Shown piece by piece: positions 15,723-24,586 of a DNA stretch of 41,431 nt. The position numbers and the translations under genes were made by a program. The DNA is taken from contig CAYYNT010000036.1 in the NCBI GenBank assembly GCA_964473155.1, forward strand, positions 1 through 41,431, in the 5' to 3' direction. Position 1 is the first letter of the stretch. Each line of letters begins with the position of its first letter. Under the pieces are notes generated by a model, which ran no database searches, had not been told where the DNA came from, and worked only from the letters and a program-made list of their open reading frames with translations. The stretch is from JAJFUG01 sp964473155 (GTDB lineage Bacteria; Gemmatimonadota; Glassbacteria; GWA2-58-10).

Positions 15723-17096
15723 TCAGTCCGTCTTTCCCTGTTCCAGCGGCTCCACTGTAAGGAGCAAGCCTTTCACCGACTTCACGCGCACGCTCGCGCC
15801 TACCTCCGCGGCGCCCTCCGGGCAGACCGCCCGCCATATCTCTCCATGCACGAACACACGCCCCTCGGGCGTGAAAGCTCCCGTGACCTTTCCCACCGAA
15901 CCGACAAGCCCTTCCCGGCCGGTCATGCTCCGCTTGCGATGAGCCTGTATGGTCTTACCGACCACGAGCAGGAAAAAAGCCACAGTCGCCAGGACTGTCG
16001 GGACAAGAACGCTCCAGGATACGCTGACCTCAGGCATGGCCGGTGAATCTCCTCCCTTGAACAGCATTATCGATCCCAGAACCAGAGAGACTACACCTCC
16101 CAGGATCAGAAATCCGAAACTGGGGACTTTAATCTCAACGATGAACAGAATGGTGGCGAACAGGATCAACAGCACCCCGGCGTAATTGATCGGCAGGGTC
16201 TGGAATGCGTAGAAAGCGAGTATGATGCAGATGCCGCCCACCACTCCGGGAAGTATCAGCCCTGGATTGGAAAGCTCGAAATACAGTCCCACCAGTCCCA
16301 GGAGGAACAGGATATAGGCCACGTTCGGGTCGGTGATCATCTCCAGCAGACGGTATCGCCAGGAGTACTCGAAAGTGTTGATGCTCGCGCCTGTAAGATC
16401 GAGACGCAACGTGTCTCCCGGAGACAGCGCCACCGCCCGCCCGTTCAGCGAGTCCACCAGCGCCTCCACGGTCGGGGCGACCAGGTCTATCACCCGGCGG
16501 TCGAGGGCCTCGCGCTCGGTGATCGAGACGCTGTAGCGAACGGCGGAGTCGGCCCAGGCCACGTTTCGCGCCCGCTGATCGGCGATGGTCTTGATAAAAG
16601 CCGCGGTGTCGTTCAGGATCTTCTCGTTCATCGTGGAGGTGCTGTCATCCTTGCCCGCGCCGCCCAGTCCGATGGAAACCGGATGCGCCGCCCCGATGTT
16701 TGTGCCCGGGGCCATGGCTGCAACATGCGCCGCCATGGTGATAAAGACCCCCGCCGAACCGGCTCGGCTGCCCGAGGGGGCCACGTAGACCGCCACCGGA
16801 ACACGGCTGCCCAGCAGGAGTTTCACTATCTCGCGGGTGGAGCCGAGCATGCCGCCAGGTGTGTCGAGCTGGATCACCAGCAGCGTGGCGTCCTGCTTTT
16901 CGGCCCGCTCCAGGCTGCGCTCGATGAACTCCTGACTCACCGGCCCGATCATGCCGTTGATCACCGCTACATCCACGCGCGGGGCCGCCGCGCTCTCCTT
17001 CCAGGCAAAAAGGAGCAGCGCGAGCAACAGCAATCCCATCCGGAAAAGAATCCCGGCCGTCTCGAAACGGCAGAACCTGCCTGATACACTGTTCAT
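15723..17096 (-). CDS. NfeD-family membrane serine protease (ClpP-like + OB domain)
   Basis: A 457-residue long-form NfeD. A signal/membrane segment lies at about 15-33. A ClpP-like protease domain carries a catalytic Ser at 114 (GSRAGSAGVF) and Lys at 159 (MNEKILND), the Ser-Lys dyad of this group. Several membrane helices cover about 255-385, and a C-terminal OB-fold NfeD domain follows (GREGLVGSVGKV, GRVFVHGEIW). Archaeal relatives cut the C-terminal part of their partner stomatin. It lies 75 bases upstream of the slipin gene on the same strand and probably acts on or with it in membrane quality control. GGAAG precedes the ATG. Confidence 0.92.
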   Translation of the reverse strand: MNSVSGRFCRFETAGILFRMGLLLLALLLFAWKESAAAPRVDVAVINGMIGPVSQEFIERSLERAEKQDATLLVIQLDTPGGMLGSTREIVKLLLGSRVPVAVYVAPSGSRAGSAGVFITMAAHVAAMAPGTNIGAAHPVSIGLGGAGKDDSTSTMNEKILNDTAAFIKTIADQRARNVAWADSAVRYSVSITEREALDRRVIDLVAPTVEALVDSLNGRAVALSPGDTLRLDLTGASINTFEYSWRYRLLEMITDPNVAYILFLLGLVGLYFELSNPGLILPGVVGGICIILAFYAFQTLPINYAGVLLILFATILFIVEIKVPSFGFLILGGVVSLVLGSIMLFKGGDSPAMPEVSVSWSVLVPTVLATVAFFLLVVGKTIQAHRKRSMTGREGLVGSVGKVTGAFTPEGRVFVHGEIWRAVCPEGAAEVGASVRVKSVKGLLLTVEPLEQGKTD

Positions 17097-17206
17097 AATT
17101 CTTCCATTCCAGCCCGGACAAAGTTTTCGTGGTTGCCCGCAGCCCGGAAAGTGTCTGCCGCGAGGGTCCCCCTGAAACGGCGGAGTCCGGTTTCCGCCCT
17201 CAAATC

Positions 17207-17235
17207 ATGATGCCACAAAGGCGGTGCGCTGTCAA
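17207..17235 (-). promoter_or_regulatory. probable promoter for the NfeD-slipin unit
   Basis: On the minus strand TTGACA (17235-17230) is perfect and CATCAT (17212-17207) follows after 17 bases, about 110 bases before the NfeD start. The weak -10 lowers confidence. Confidence 0.45.
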
Positions 17236-17260
17236 CATTGAATGATATTCTTTCACTGTT

Positions 17261-17902
17261 TCATTCTCCGCTGAAAACACCAACCTGAACCCGCGCCGGG
17301 CGGATCACGGTCTCACCCAGCCGGTAACCGGTTTCCAGCACCTGGATCACCGTATGGTCCCGGGCCTCGTCCTCCACCGGCCCGGTCAGCATGGCCTCGT
17401 GGAAGTTGGGATCGAACGGGACGCCGGTTTCCTCTATCGGTTCGATGCCCTGGCGCTGAAGAACCCCAACCAGGGATTTATGGATCATCTCTATTCCCTG
17501 GACAAAATCGCGGTCGAGCGTTTCATTACACTGTTCCACATGATGGAAAAAACGCTCAAAATCATCGAGAGTGGGCAATATTTCGCGATAGACCGCAACC
17601 TTGACGTGCGTTGCCAATTCCGACCGCTCACGCTCGGTGCGCTTGCGGAAATTGGCGAATTCAGCCCTGAGCCTGAGAAGCTGGTCCTCCAGCGCGGCAA
17701 TTTTCACGGCCTGCGTTTCGGCCGCAACGCTCGCGGAGCTTTCAGTCTCACTCTGTTCCGAAGCCAGGGTAGTTTCCGGTGCAACATTTTCCTCCACCGG
17801 ATTGCCTTCGGACTTGTCTCCGCTCATCGCGGCAGACTCGTTCACCGGACTCTGCTCCGTCTTACTTCCATCGTCCTGCCTGTGCTCTTTTCTGAACCTC
17901 AT
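17261..17902 (-). CDS. grpE: GrpE nucleotide-exchange factor
   Basis: A 213-residue co-chaperone that exchanges ADP for ATP on DnaK. An acidic, Ser/Glu-rich N-terminal tail (1-65) precedes a long dimerising coiled coil (KIAALEDQLLRLRAEFANFRKR region), a four-helix part and the C-terminal beta domain with the family signature YRLGETVIRPARVQVG. The length is normal. GGGGG lies about 8 bases before the ATG. Unusually, dnaK, dnaJ and hrcA are not next to it; neighbours are the NfeD unit downstream and a divergent omega-like gene upstream. No CIRCE element was found upstream of it. Confidence 0.93.
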   Translation of the reverse strand: MRFRKEHRQDDGSKTEQSPVNESAAMSGDKSEGNPVEENVAPETTLASEQSETESSASVAAETQAVKIAALEDQLLRLRAEFANFRKRTERERSELATHVKVAVYREILPTLDDFERFFHHVEQCNETLDRDFVQGIEMIHKSLVGVLQRQGIEPIEETGVPFDPNFHEAMLTGPVEDEARDHTVIQVLETGYRLGETVIRPARVQVGVFSGE

Positions 17903-18017
17903 CCTGCATACCCCCTGCCACCAGGTTAATCATAAATGATATGTCCGCCTGCATATTCCACCGGCCACCCGGCGCTATATCACCCCGCCCGGCCGGGAAA
18001 AACAACAGGCATAACTA

Positions 18018-18046
18018 TTGCTAATCCTTACCAATCATATTAAAAT
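18018..18046 (+). promoter_or_regulatory. probable promoter for the omega-like gene
   Basis: TTGCTA (18018-18023), a 17-base spacer and TAAAAT (18041-18046). It gives a leader of about 120 bases before the coding start at 18174, containing an inverted repeat (18067-18079 with 18134-18154). Confidence 0.5.
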
Positions 18047-18173
18047 AGCTGCATTGAACAGAGAATAATATAAGTCCGGAAGCCGTCCGCGACAACATGT
18101 TAACGCCTGTTTTCCGCGTAATGCAACTACGGCCCGGACGCAATGAGTTATATTAAAAACCGGAGGTCGGCCC

Positions 18174-18419
18174 ATGCTGGTTGTGACGCCTGATGATTTG
18201 CGCAAAGTGACGCCTTCTAAATACATGGCCTGCGTCGTGGCGGCAAAGTACGCCCGCAGGCTGCACGAAATGAAACGCGAGACCACTCAGTTCATCGAGG
18301 AAAAGGTCACCACTGAGTCGCTTTCCAGGCTCTGTTCGAACGACCTGAACTTCGAGATAGTCAGCCGCCGGATGAGCAAGAAAAAGCCGAAATCCCTGTT
18401 CCAGGAATCCGGTTCCTGA
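18174..18419 (+). CDS. rpoZ: probable RNA polymerase omega subunit
   Basis: An 81-residue protein whose segment SKYMACVVAAKYARRLHE resembles the conserved helix of bacterial omega (typically KYE-vLVAAKRAR-L). Omega helps assemble the beta' subunit. The C-terminal tail is short and basic (MSKKKPK). The ATG has GGAGG at ideal spacing and the gene is followed by a terminator, so it is monocistronic. In many bacteria rpoZ follows gmk, which is not seen here. The assignment rests on a short motif and is moderate. Confidence 0.6.
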   Translation: MLVVTPDDLRKVTPSKYMACVVAAKYARRLHEMKRETTQFIEEKVTTESLSRLCSNDLNFEIVSRRMSKKKPKSLFQESGS

Positions 18420-18446
18420 TCCGCGAGAAAGACTTTATTTAAAGAG

Positions 18447-18478
18447 AAAGGGGCCGCCCGTTCAGGACGGCCCCTTTT
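18447..18478 (+). terminator. rho-independent terminator after the omega-like gene
   Basis: A perfect 10-bp stem (18447-18456 with 18468-18477) with an 11-base loop is followed by T residues. The minus-strand copy has a weaker T-rich tail and may also serve the convergent dehydrogenase gene. Confidence 0.8.
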
Positions 18479-18530
18479 GTCTTGCAGACCACCTGTCGGC
18501 AAAATGCCTTTCCAGTTAAAATAATACCTC

Positions 18531-19538
18531 TCAGGCCATGTAAGAAAAGCGCTTCTTATCGATCTGCCCGCGCACCGGCTTACCGGCGAAGAAATTCCGC
18601 AGGTTGTCCACCGCCTCCTCCATCATCCAGATCCTCTGTTCCGGCACAGGCCCGCCGGTGTGCGGGGTGAGAAGGACATTGGGCATGTCGCGCAGGGGGT
18701 GTCCCGCCGCCGGAGGCTCGGGGTCGGTGACATCTATCGCGGCCAGGAAACGGCCCGTGCGCAGCTCATCCACCAGCGCCTGCTCGTCAATCAGCGCGCC
18801 GCGGGCGTTGTTCACCAGCACCGCGCCAGGCTTGACCAGGCGCAGAAGGTCACGGTTGACCATGTGACGGTTGGCGGGGGTGTTGGCCGCCGATACTGTA
18901 ATCACGTCGCACTGCGAGAATATCTCTTCCAGGTTTTTCTTGGTCACTCCCTGGGCGGCGGCCTCGGCATCGCTCAGGTGGCCGCTGTAAACCCACAGTT
19001 CTACATCGAACGGCCGCACAAGCTGGATAAACTCGCGCGCTATCTGCCCCAGGCCCACGATTCCCACTTTCTTGCGCAGCAGACTGCGGTTTTTGTCCGG
19101 ATCGTAGTCCCACCAGTTCTCGCCCTCCTTCACCCATTCCTTGAGATGGAACAGGCCTCGCAGAAGGGTCAGGGCCACGCACAGCGTATGTTCAGCCACC
19201 GGCTTGGCCATGACATTCGATGCGTTGCACAGTACGATATCCGGCCTCAGCTCGAAAAACTCAGGGGATATGAACGGACGCACCTCGCCGCCGCAGTGCG
19301 AGATGATTTTCAGCCGGTCCATGCAGGCGACAACCTCATGGTCTATCATTGGAGTATTCCAGGTCGTGAGCACAGCATCCCGTCCGCGGTAAAGCCCCGC
19401 ATATTCCGGGCGCGGCAAAACGGCAGGATCAACCACAACTTCTATATCCGCAAAGCTTTTCAACTGATCGAGCATGCGTTCGGGCAACAGAAAACTACGG
19501 TAGCGCTCACGCACCGGAATGAGTATATTCGGTTTCAT
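18531..19538 (-). CDS. D-2-hydroxyacid dehydrogenase (NAD-dependent)
   Basis: The 335-residue enzyme has the two-domain formate/glycerate dehydrogenase fold. The NAD-binding motif is GIVGLGQIARE (near residue 160). The catalytic triad residues are Arg in NNARGALID, Glu in DVTDPEP and His in TPHTGG. It reduces or oxidises a 2-hydroxy/2-keto acid in the cytoplasm; the substrate (phosphoglycerate, glyoxylate or similar) cannot be decided. It lacks an ACT domain, so it is not a long-form SerA. AAAGGA precedes the ATG. It is transcribed alone from a promoter at 19597-19625. Confidence 0.88.
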   Translation of the reverse strand: MKPNILIPVRERYRSFLLPERMLDQLKSFADIEVVVDPAVLPRPEYAGLYRGRDAVLTTWNTPMIDHEVVACMDRLKIISHCGGEVRPFISPEFFELRPDIVLCNASNVMAKPVAEHTLCVALTLLRGLFHLKEWVKEGENWWDYDPDKNRSLLRKKVGIVGLGQIAREFIQLVRPFDVELWVYSGHLSDAEAAAQGVTKKNLEEIFSQCDVITVSAANTPANRHMVNRDLLRLVKPGAVLVNNARGALIDEQALVDELRTGRFLAAIDVTDPEPPAAGHPLRDMPNVLLTPHTGGPVPEQRIWMMEEAVDNLRNFFAGKPVRGQIDKKRFSYMA

Positions 19539-19596
19539 CTTATTCCTTTCATGCTGATTGCCGTCTTCAGTCAGAAAACCTTAACCGGGAATGCAA

Positions 19597-19625
19597 AATG
19601 TAGTGTTCACGGCTACGCCTGTCAA
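19597..19625 (-). promoter_or_regulatory. promoter for the 2-hydroxyacid dehydrogenase gene
   Basis: On the minus strand a perfect TTGACA (19625-19620), a 17-base spacer and TACATT (19602-19597), about 60 bases before the start codon. Confidence 0.6.
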
Positions 19626-19687
19626 TCCGTCTCGCTTCGGATTTCAACTGAAAGATATTTTTGAAACGCTCTCAGTGAATTTTTTTC

Positions 19688-19716
19688 TTGCACAAATAGC
19701 AGCAACAAATTAGAAT
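19688..19716 (+). promoter_or_regulatory. possible promoter for the HU-like gene
   Basis: TTGCAC (19688-19693) and TAGAAT (19711-19716) are 17 bases apart in an AT-rich stretch. The -35 is only a partial match. The coding start lies 118 bases downstream. Confidence 0.35.
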
Positions 19717-19834
19717 AATTACTTAATTTTCCAACAGTAACAGTAAACAGACAACCTGACGGGCGAGCGCTTGCCCGGTTTCAAACCGGTTATATCGAGA
19801 CTGAATCTCTATAAATCAGCGGAGGTATTATTTT

Positions 19835-20107
19835 ATGACCAAGGCGGATATTGTCGAACTTATCGCGGAGAAAACGGGTTTCACGGCCAAGGATGTCAAA
19901 ATAATGGTCGAGCAGTTCCTGGAAGAGATCAAGAATTGTCTGGCCGGCGACAAACACCTTGAAATCCGCGGTTTCGGCACATTCAAAGTCAAGAATCACA
20001 AAGCCCGCAAGGCCCGTAATCCCAAAACCAACGAGGAAGTTCACGTCGCAGCCAAGAAAAAGGCGGTCTTCAAGGTCAGCCGTGAGCTGAACAATGAACT
20101 GAACTGA
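19835..20107 (+). CDS. HU/IHF-family DNA-binding protein
   Basis: A 90-residue histone-like protein: helical N-terminal half (TKADIVELIAEKTG), the GFGTFKV strand, the RNPKT arm tip that inserts into the DNA minor groove, and a C-terminal helix. This is the full, normal HU length. It bends and compacts DNA as a dimer. The arm sequence (ARKARNPKTNEEVHV) is HU-like rather than clearly IHF-specific. CGGAGG lies 9 bases before the ATG. Monocistronic with its own terminator. Confidence 0.93.
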   Translation: MTKADIVELIAEKTGFTAKDVKIMVEQFLEEIKNCLAGDKHLEIRGFGTFKVKNHKARKARNPKTNEEVHVAAKKKAVFKVSRELNNELN

Positions 20108-20128
20108 ATCCGTCCTTTACAGAAAAAC

Positions 20129-20164
20129 AAAGCCCCAGCCGTTGAATACCGGCCGGGGCTTTTT
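20129..20164. terminator. bidirectional terminator after the HU-like gene
   Basis: A 13-bp stem with one mismatch (20129-20141 with 20150-20162) has T-runs on both sides (CTTTTTG on plus, CTTTGTTTTTC on minus). It separates the convergent HU and CBM9-like genes. Confidence 0.85.
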
Positions 20165-20182
20165 GTTATCCGGATAAGGCTC

Positions 20183-20878
20183 TCAGCGAAAAACGAAGCG
20201 GGCAAAGCGCGACGGGACATGGAAATCCGAAAGGCCCGTCGGGCTGAAAGCGCTCTCCTCACACCGCTGGCCATCGAGATCGATGCGATAGAGGTTCCCG
20301 CGCCACTCGTCGCCCGGCCGCGGAGGCACGTTGGCCCCTAAGAAAAGGTCGGCAAAGCGGATCGCCATCTCGCAGCACCAGATTCCGGGACCGGCGGAGC
20401 GGTCGTTGAGCCTGCCCTGCGTGATATGGACAGCGTGCCTGAACCCGGCCGGATCCCAGCCCGTAAATCCCTGAAAACGATCGCCGCGGCCCGCGGAACC
20501 GCACACTCGCGCATCGTTGATAATTATTGCATCGAACGAAACATTCAGCGGACTGACCTCGAGTTCGTAATAGGTTGTCCCCAAACCGGCCGGGTCGAGG
20601 AATATTTCCACCACATCCTCGTTGTAGATCGGGTCATCGTGGCCGGTCAAAGAACCCCAGATATGCGGATCGCTGCTCTGGAACCCCACATAGAAGTTTT
20701 CATCATCGTACAGCAGCCTGGCTTTTGTCGGCCAGAGCGGCGCGCCGCCGTCCAGAGTCAGCTTAAGCTCCACTTCCGGAGCGGCTTTCCAGGCCGGGTC
20801 ATCCAGCCTGCCATCCACCAGAATGGGTGATCCGGCGCGAAAAATTTCGTACACAGGAAGCTCTCGATCCAGGCTCAT
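20183..20878 (-). CDS. CBM9-like carbohydrate-binding domain protein
   Basis: A 231-residue protein built of one CBM9/DOMON-like beta-sandwich: opening IFRAGSPILVDGRLDDPAW, then ARLLYDDENFYVGFQ, DDPIYNEDVVEIFLDP and the C-terminal RGNLYRID. There is no signal peptide, so the intact protein is probably cytoplasmic or surface-bound by another route. The ATG at 20878 shares one base with the stop of the acetyltransferase gene (TGATG), and AGGAG lies 9 bases upstream, so translation is coupled. CBM9-like domains bind sugars or haem; the ligand is unknown. Confidence 0.78.
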   Translation of the reverse strand: MSLDRELPVYEIFRAGSPILVDGRLDDPAWKAAPEVELKLTLDGGAPLWPTKARLLYDDENFYVGFQSSDPHIWGSLTGHDDPIYNEDVVEIFLDPAGLGTTYYELEVSPLNVSFDAIIINDARVCGSAGRGDRFQGFTGWDPAGFRHAVHITQGRLNDRSAGPGIWCCEMAIRFADLFLGANVPPRPGDEWRGNLYRIDLDGQRCEESAFSPTGLSDFHVPSRFARFVFR

Positions 20879-21705
20879 CAATCATTCTCCTTGCGTTCTG
20901 GCCGCCCGGCCTCTTCCCAGCGGCGCACCACCTCGCGCGCGAGAGGGCAGATATAACAATCGTCGAAATGACAGAGGAACTGCGCCGGGTCTTCCCGCAT
21001 CATCGGGACCGCAACCTCCAGCATCTGCGCGGCGCGGGCCATGACCGAATCGGCGTCCCCGACTTTCCCGCAGCGCAACAGTCCCCGGCGCTGCATCTTT
21101 TCCTGCACCAGGTAGAACATGGCCGAATCGCCCGGCACCTCGCGCGGCTCCGTGGTCACCAGGCTGCCGTCAGTGGCCCGCGCGGTCAACGGAACATCGT
21201 AGCCCGGATAGGCGAGGTCCACATAGGGCACACCGGCCAGCACCTCGGCCAGGTGCAGTATCGTGGAGGTGTTGAAATTGGTCCCGAGATGCAGCACCCA
21301 GCCGTTGTTCCGCGCCAGTACATGCAGCGGGCTTCCCCGTCCTACCGAGGTCTTGCCGCGGTGCGATTCCGCCACCTCGGCCGCGCGCGGCCCCAGGACA
21401 CCGACCGAGTGGGTCGGGTGCGGCGAGCGCGCCACTCCCGGCCACCTGCGGAAAGTCTCCGGGATAAGCCCCAGGTAGGTCGGCTCCCGGCTCAGATCGA
21501 CAATCTCCTGCTTCGCCCTGACAAACAGCGGAAAGAACAGCATCCCCTCCGGCGACACCGCGTCGATCAGGGCCTGAATCACTGCCTCCGGGCCGCCCTC
21601 GACCCAGCCCAGGGATTTCATGGAGCTGTGCACCATCACCCAGTCTCCCGGACCGAGTCCCAATGCGCGCAAATCCCTTTGCAGACTGATTCTGTCATGA
21701 ACCAT
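20878..21705 (-). CDS. AAC(3)-family N-acetyltransferase
   Basis: A 275-residue enzyme of the aminoglycoside 3-N-acetyltransferase / YokD fold: GDWVMVHSSMKSLGWVEGG, the conserved HPTHSVGVLGP and GSPLHVL, and WVLHLGTNFNTSTILHL. These form the acetyl-CoA and acceptor site. Chromosomal members often act on unknown endogenous amino compounds, so antibiotic resistance should not be assumed. The C terminus adds a Cys pair (CHFDDCYICPLA). The ATG at 21705 is preferred to an upstream TTG at 21759 because it fits the family N terminus. It is first in a unit with the CBM9-like gene. Confidence 0.83.
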   Translation of the reverse strand: MVHDRISLQRDLRALGLGPGDWVMVHSSMKSLGWVEGGPEAVIQALIDAVSPEGMLFFPLFVRAKQEIVDLSREPTYLGLIPETFRRWPGVARSPHPTHSVGVLGPRAAEVAESHRGKTSVGRGSPLHVLARNNGWVLHLGTNFNTSTILHLAEVLAGVPYVDLAYPGYDVPLTARATDGSLVTTEPREVPGDSAMFYLVQEKMQRRGLLRCGKVGDADSVMARAAQMLEVAVPMMREDPAQFLCHFDDCYICPLAREVVRRWEEAGRPERKEND

Positions 21706-21855
21706 TACTGATAATCCGCCTTCTCTGAGCCTGACATTATCCTCAAACCGCCGCTGCAAAACATGAACCCGAATAAATTAGTTAATTCGGGCAAGCTAAT
21801 CAAGACCCGCGTTGGGTGCGGTCTTGCCGACTGCAATATCCTGAAACGAATCTGC

Positions 21856-21892
21856 AAAAAAGTGGGGGGCAGCCGTCCGGCCGCCCCCCACT
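21856..21892 (-). terminator. strong terminator after groEL
   Basis: On the minus strand a 14-bp GC-rich stem (21892-21879 with 21874-21861, one G-T pair) with a 4-base loop is followed by T residues. It isolates groESL from the acetyltransferase unit. Confidence 0.9.
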
Positions 21893-21965
21893 CTGTTTCC
21901 CGGCGTCCAGGATTGAAGCATCCCTCGCGCCGCTTGAACGTTTATGCGTTTATGCTGCTGCCGGA

Positions 21966-23594
<1,629 letters not shown>

Positions 23595-23687
23595 TGTATT
23601 TCCTCCTTGGTGAATCCGCGCTCCGGCGCTGCCGGAACGCAATCGTATTCCTGTCTCGATTGTCGTTTTTCAGCGGATGAGCCGCGT

Positions 23688-23972
23688 TCAGATGACCGCA
23701 AGAATGTCGCTCTCGCGCATGATCAGGTATTCCTCGCCGTCAATCGTCACCTCGGTGCCGGAATACTTGCCGTAGAGAACCTTGTCCCCCACTTTCAGCT
23801 CCATCTTGACGGGCTTTCCCTCATCGCTCATCTTGCCGGGGCCGACAGCCACGATCTTACCCTGCTGGGGCTTCTCCTTGGCCGTATCGGGGATGATGAT
23901 GCTGCCTTTCTTCTGCTCGCTCTCCTCGAGGGGCTTTACGACCACTCGGTCAGCCAGGGGCTTGATTTTCAT
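23688..23972 (-). CDS. groES: GroES co-chaperonin, 10 kDa
   Basis: The 94-residue lid of the GroEL chamber: MKIKPLADRVVVKP start, mobile loop around residues 17-33 with GSIIIPDTA, and the C-terminal YLIMRESDILAVI. The ATG at 23972 is chosen for GAGGTGG upstream and the canonical N terminus. It is the first gene of groESL, with the CIRCE element about 70 bases upstream in its leader. Confidence 0.98.
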   Translation of the reverse strand: MKIKPLADRVVVKPLEESEQKKGSIIIPDTAKEKPQQGKIVAVGPGKMSDEGKPVKMELKVGDKVLYGKYSGTEVTIDGEEYLIMRESDILAVI

Positions 23973-24043
23973 TATGCCACCTCTCTTCAATCAGGTTAAC
24001 TGTTTAAAATGAGAGACATTACTGCAACAACACAACATTTCTG

Positions 24044-24070
24044 TTAGCACTCGTCATATTCGAGTGCTAA
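24044..24070 (-). promoter_or_regulatory. CIRCE operator (HrcA-binding site) of groESL
   Basis: A perfect inverted repeat TTAGCACTC-N9-GAGTGCTAA (24044-24052, 24062-24070) identical to the CIRCE consensus. HrcA binds it and represses chaperone genes until heat or unfolded protein titrates GroEL. It lies 72-98 bases before groES and after the stop of the FmdB gene, so it should control groES-groEL. hrcA is not in this window. Confidence 0.96.
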
Positions 24071-24089
24071 CAACAAGGGTAAAAAAATT

Positions 24090-24353
24090 TCAGTCCTTCG
24101 ATCCGGCGGACGGACAACTTCCGGATTCGCTGCAACACGAGCACGATGATTTCGATCCGGCTCCGTTCGGCTTGTTCTTGTAATCCGTGGCGTAGAAACC
24201 GCTGCCCTTGAACACGAAAGCCCCGGCGCTCATCATCCTGGTGACTTTTGTTCCGCCGCAGCTCTCGCAATGCAGCGCCGGCTTCTCGCTGATTCCGTGC
24301 AGGACCTCGAACACTTTCCCGCACTCACCGCATTGATACTCATAGATAGGCAT
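24090..24353 (-). CDS. FmdB-family zinc-ribbon protein
   Basis: An 87-residue protein starting MPIYEYQCGECGKVFE, with a second pair CESCGG: a CxxC-x(n)-CxxC zinc ribbon of the FmdB regulatory family. The tail is Ser/Cys-rich (SCSCCSESGSC) and may bind a second metal or be disordered. The precise role of the family is poorly known. The ATG at 24353 has AGG 6-8 bases upstream. A promoter and an 8-bp hairpin lie in the leader (24420-24478). Confidence 0.88.
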   Translation of the reverse strand: MPIYEYQCGECGKVFEVLHGISEKPALHCESCGGTKVTRMMSAGAFVFKGSGFYATDYKNKPNGAGSKSSCSCCSESGSCPSAGSKD

Positions 24354-24419
24354 ACCCGACCTCATTCGCTGGAAGGTTCCGGCCTTCCAAAATTAGCAAA
24401 TCACATACCAGAAACATGG

Positions 24420-24440
24420 AGCCGGGGTGTCTCCCCGGCT
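24420..24440 (-). other. GC-rich hairpin in the leader of the FmdB gene
   Basis: A perfect AGCCGGGG / CCCCGGCT inverted repeat (24420-24427, 24433-24440) with a 5-base loop. No T-run follows on either strand, so it is not a simple terminator. It lies between the promoter and the coding start. Confidence 0.55.
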
Positions 24441-24450
24441 ACTTGCATTC

Positions 24451-24478
24451 AATATATACATTTATGCCAGGAATGCAA
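24451..24478 (-). promoter_or_regulatory. probable promoter for the FmdB gene
   Basis: On the minus strand TTGCAT (24478-24473), a 16-base spacer and TATATT (24456-24451), 97 bases before the start codon. Confidence 0.4.
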
Positions 24479-24586
24479 AGATCATTTTATTACACCCCGC
24501 GGTTGCGGCTGTCCGGATGACAGATTTGGACTGCCATCCAGACAGATATGGACGCTGCCACAGTCTGCCACGTCGGCAGACCAGAG

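Noticed and set aside
20878..21705. Antibiotic-resistance gene
   Set aside because: The AAC(3) fold alone does not show resistance; the chromosomal context with a CBM9-like gene argues for a housekeeping role.
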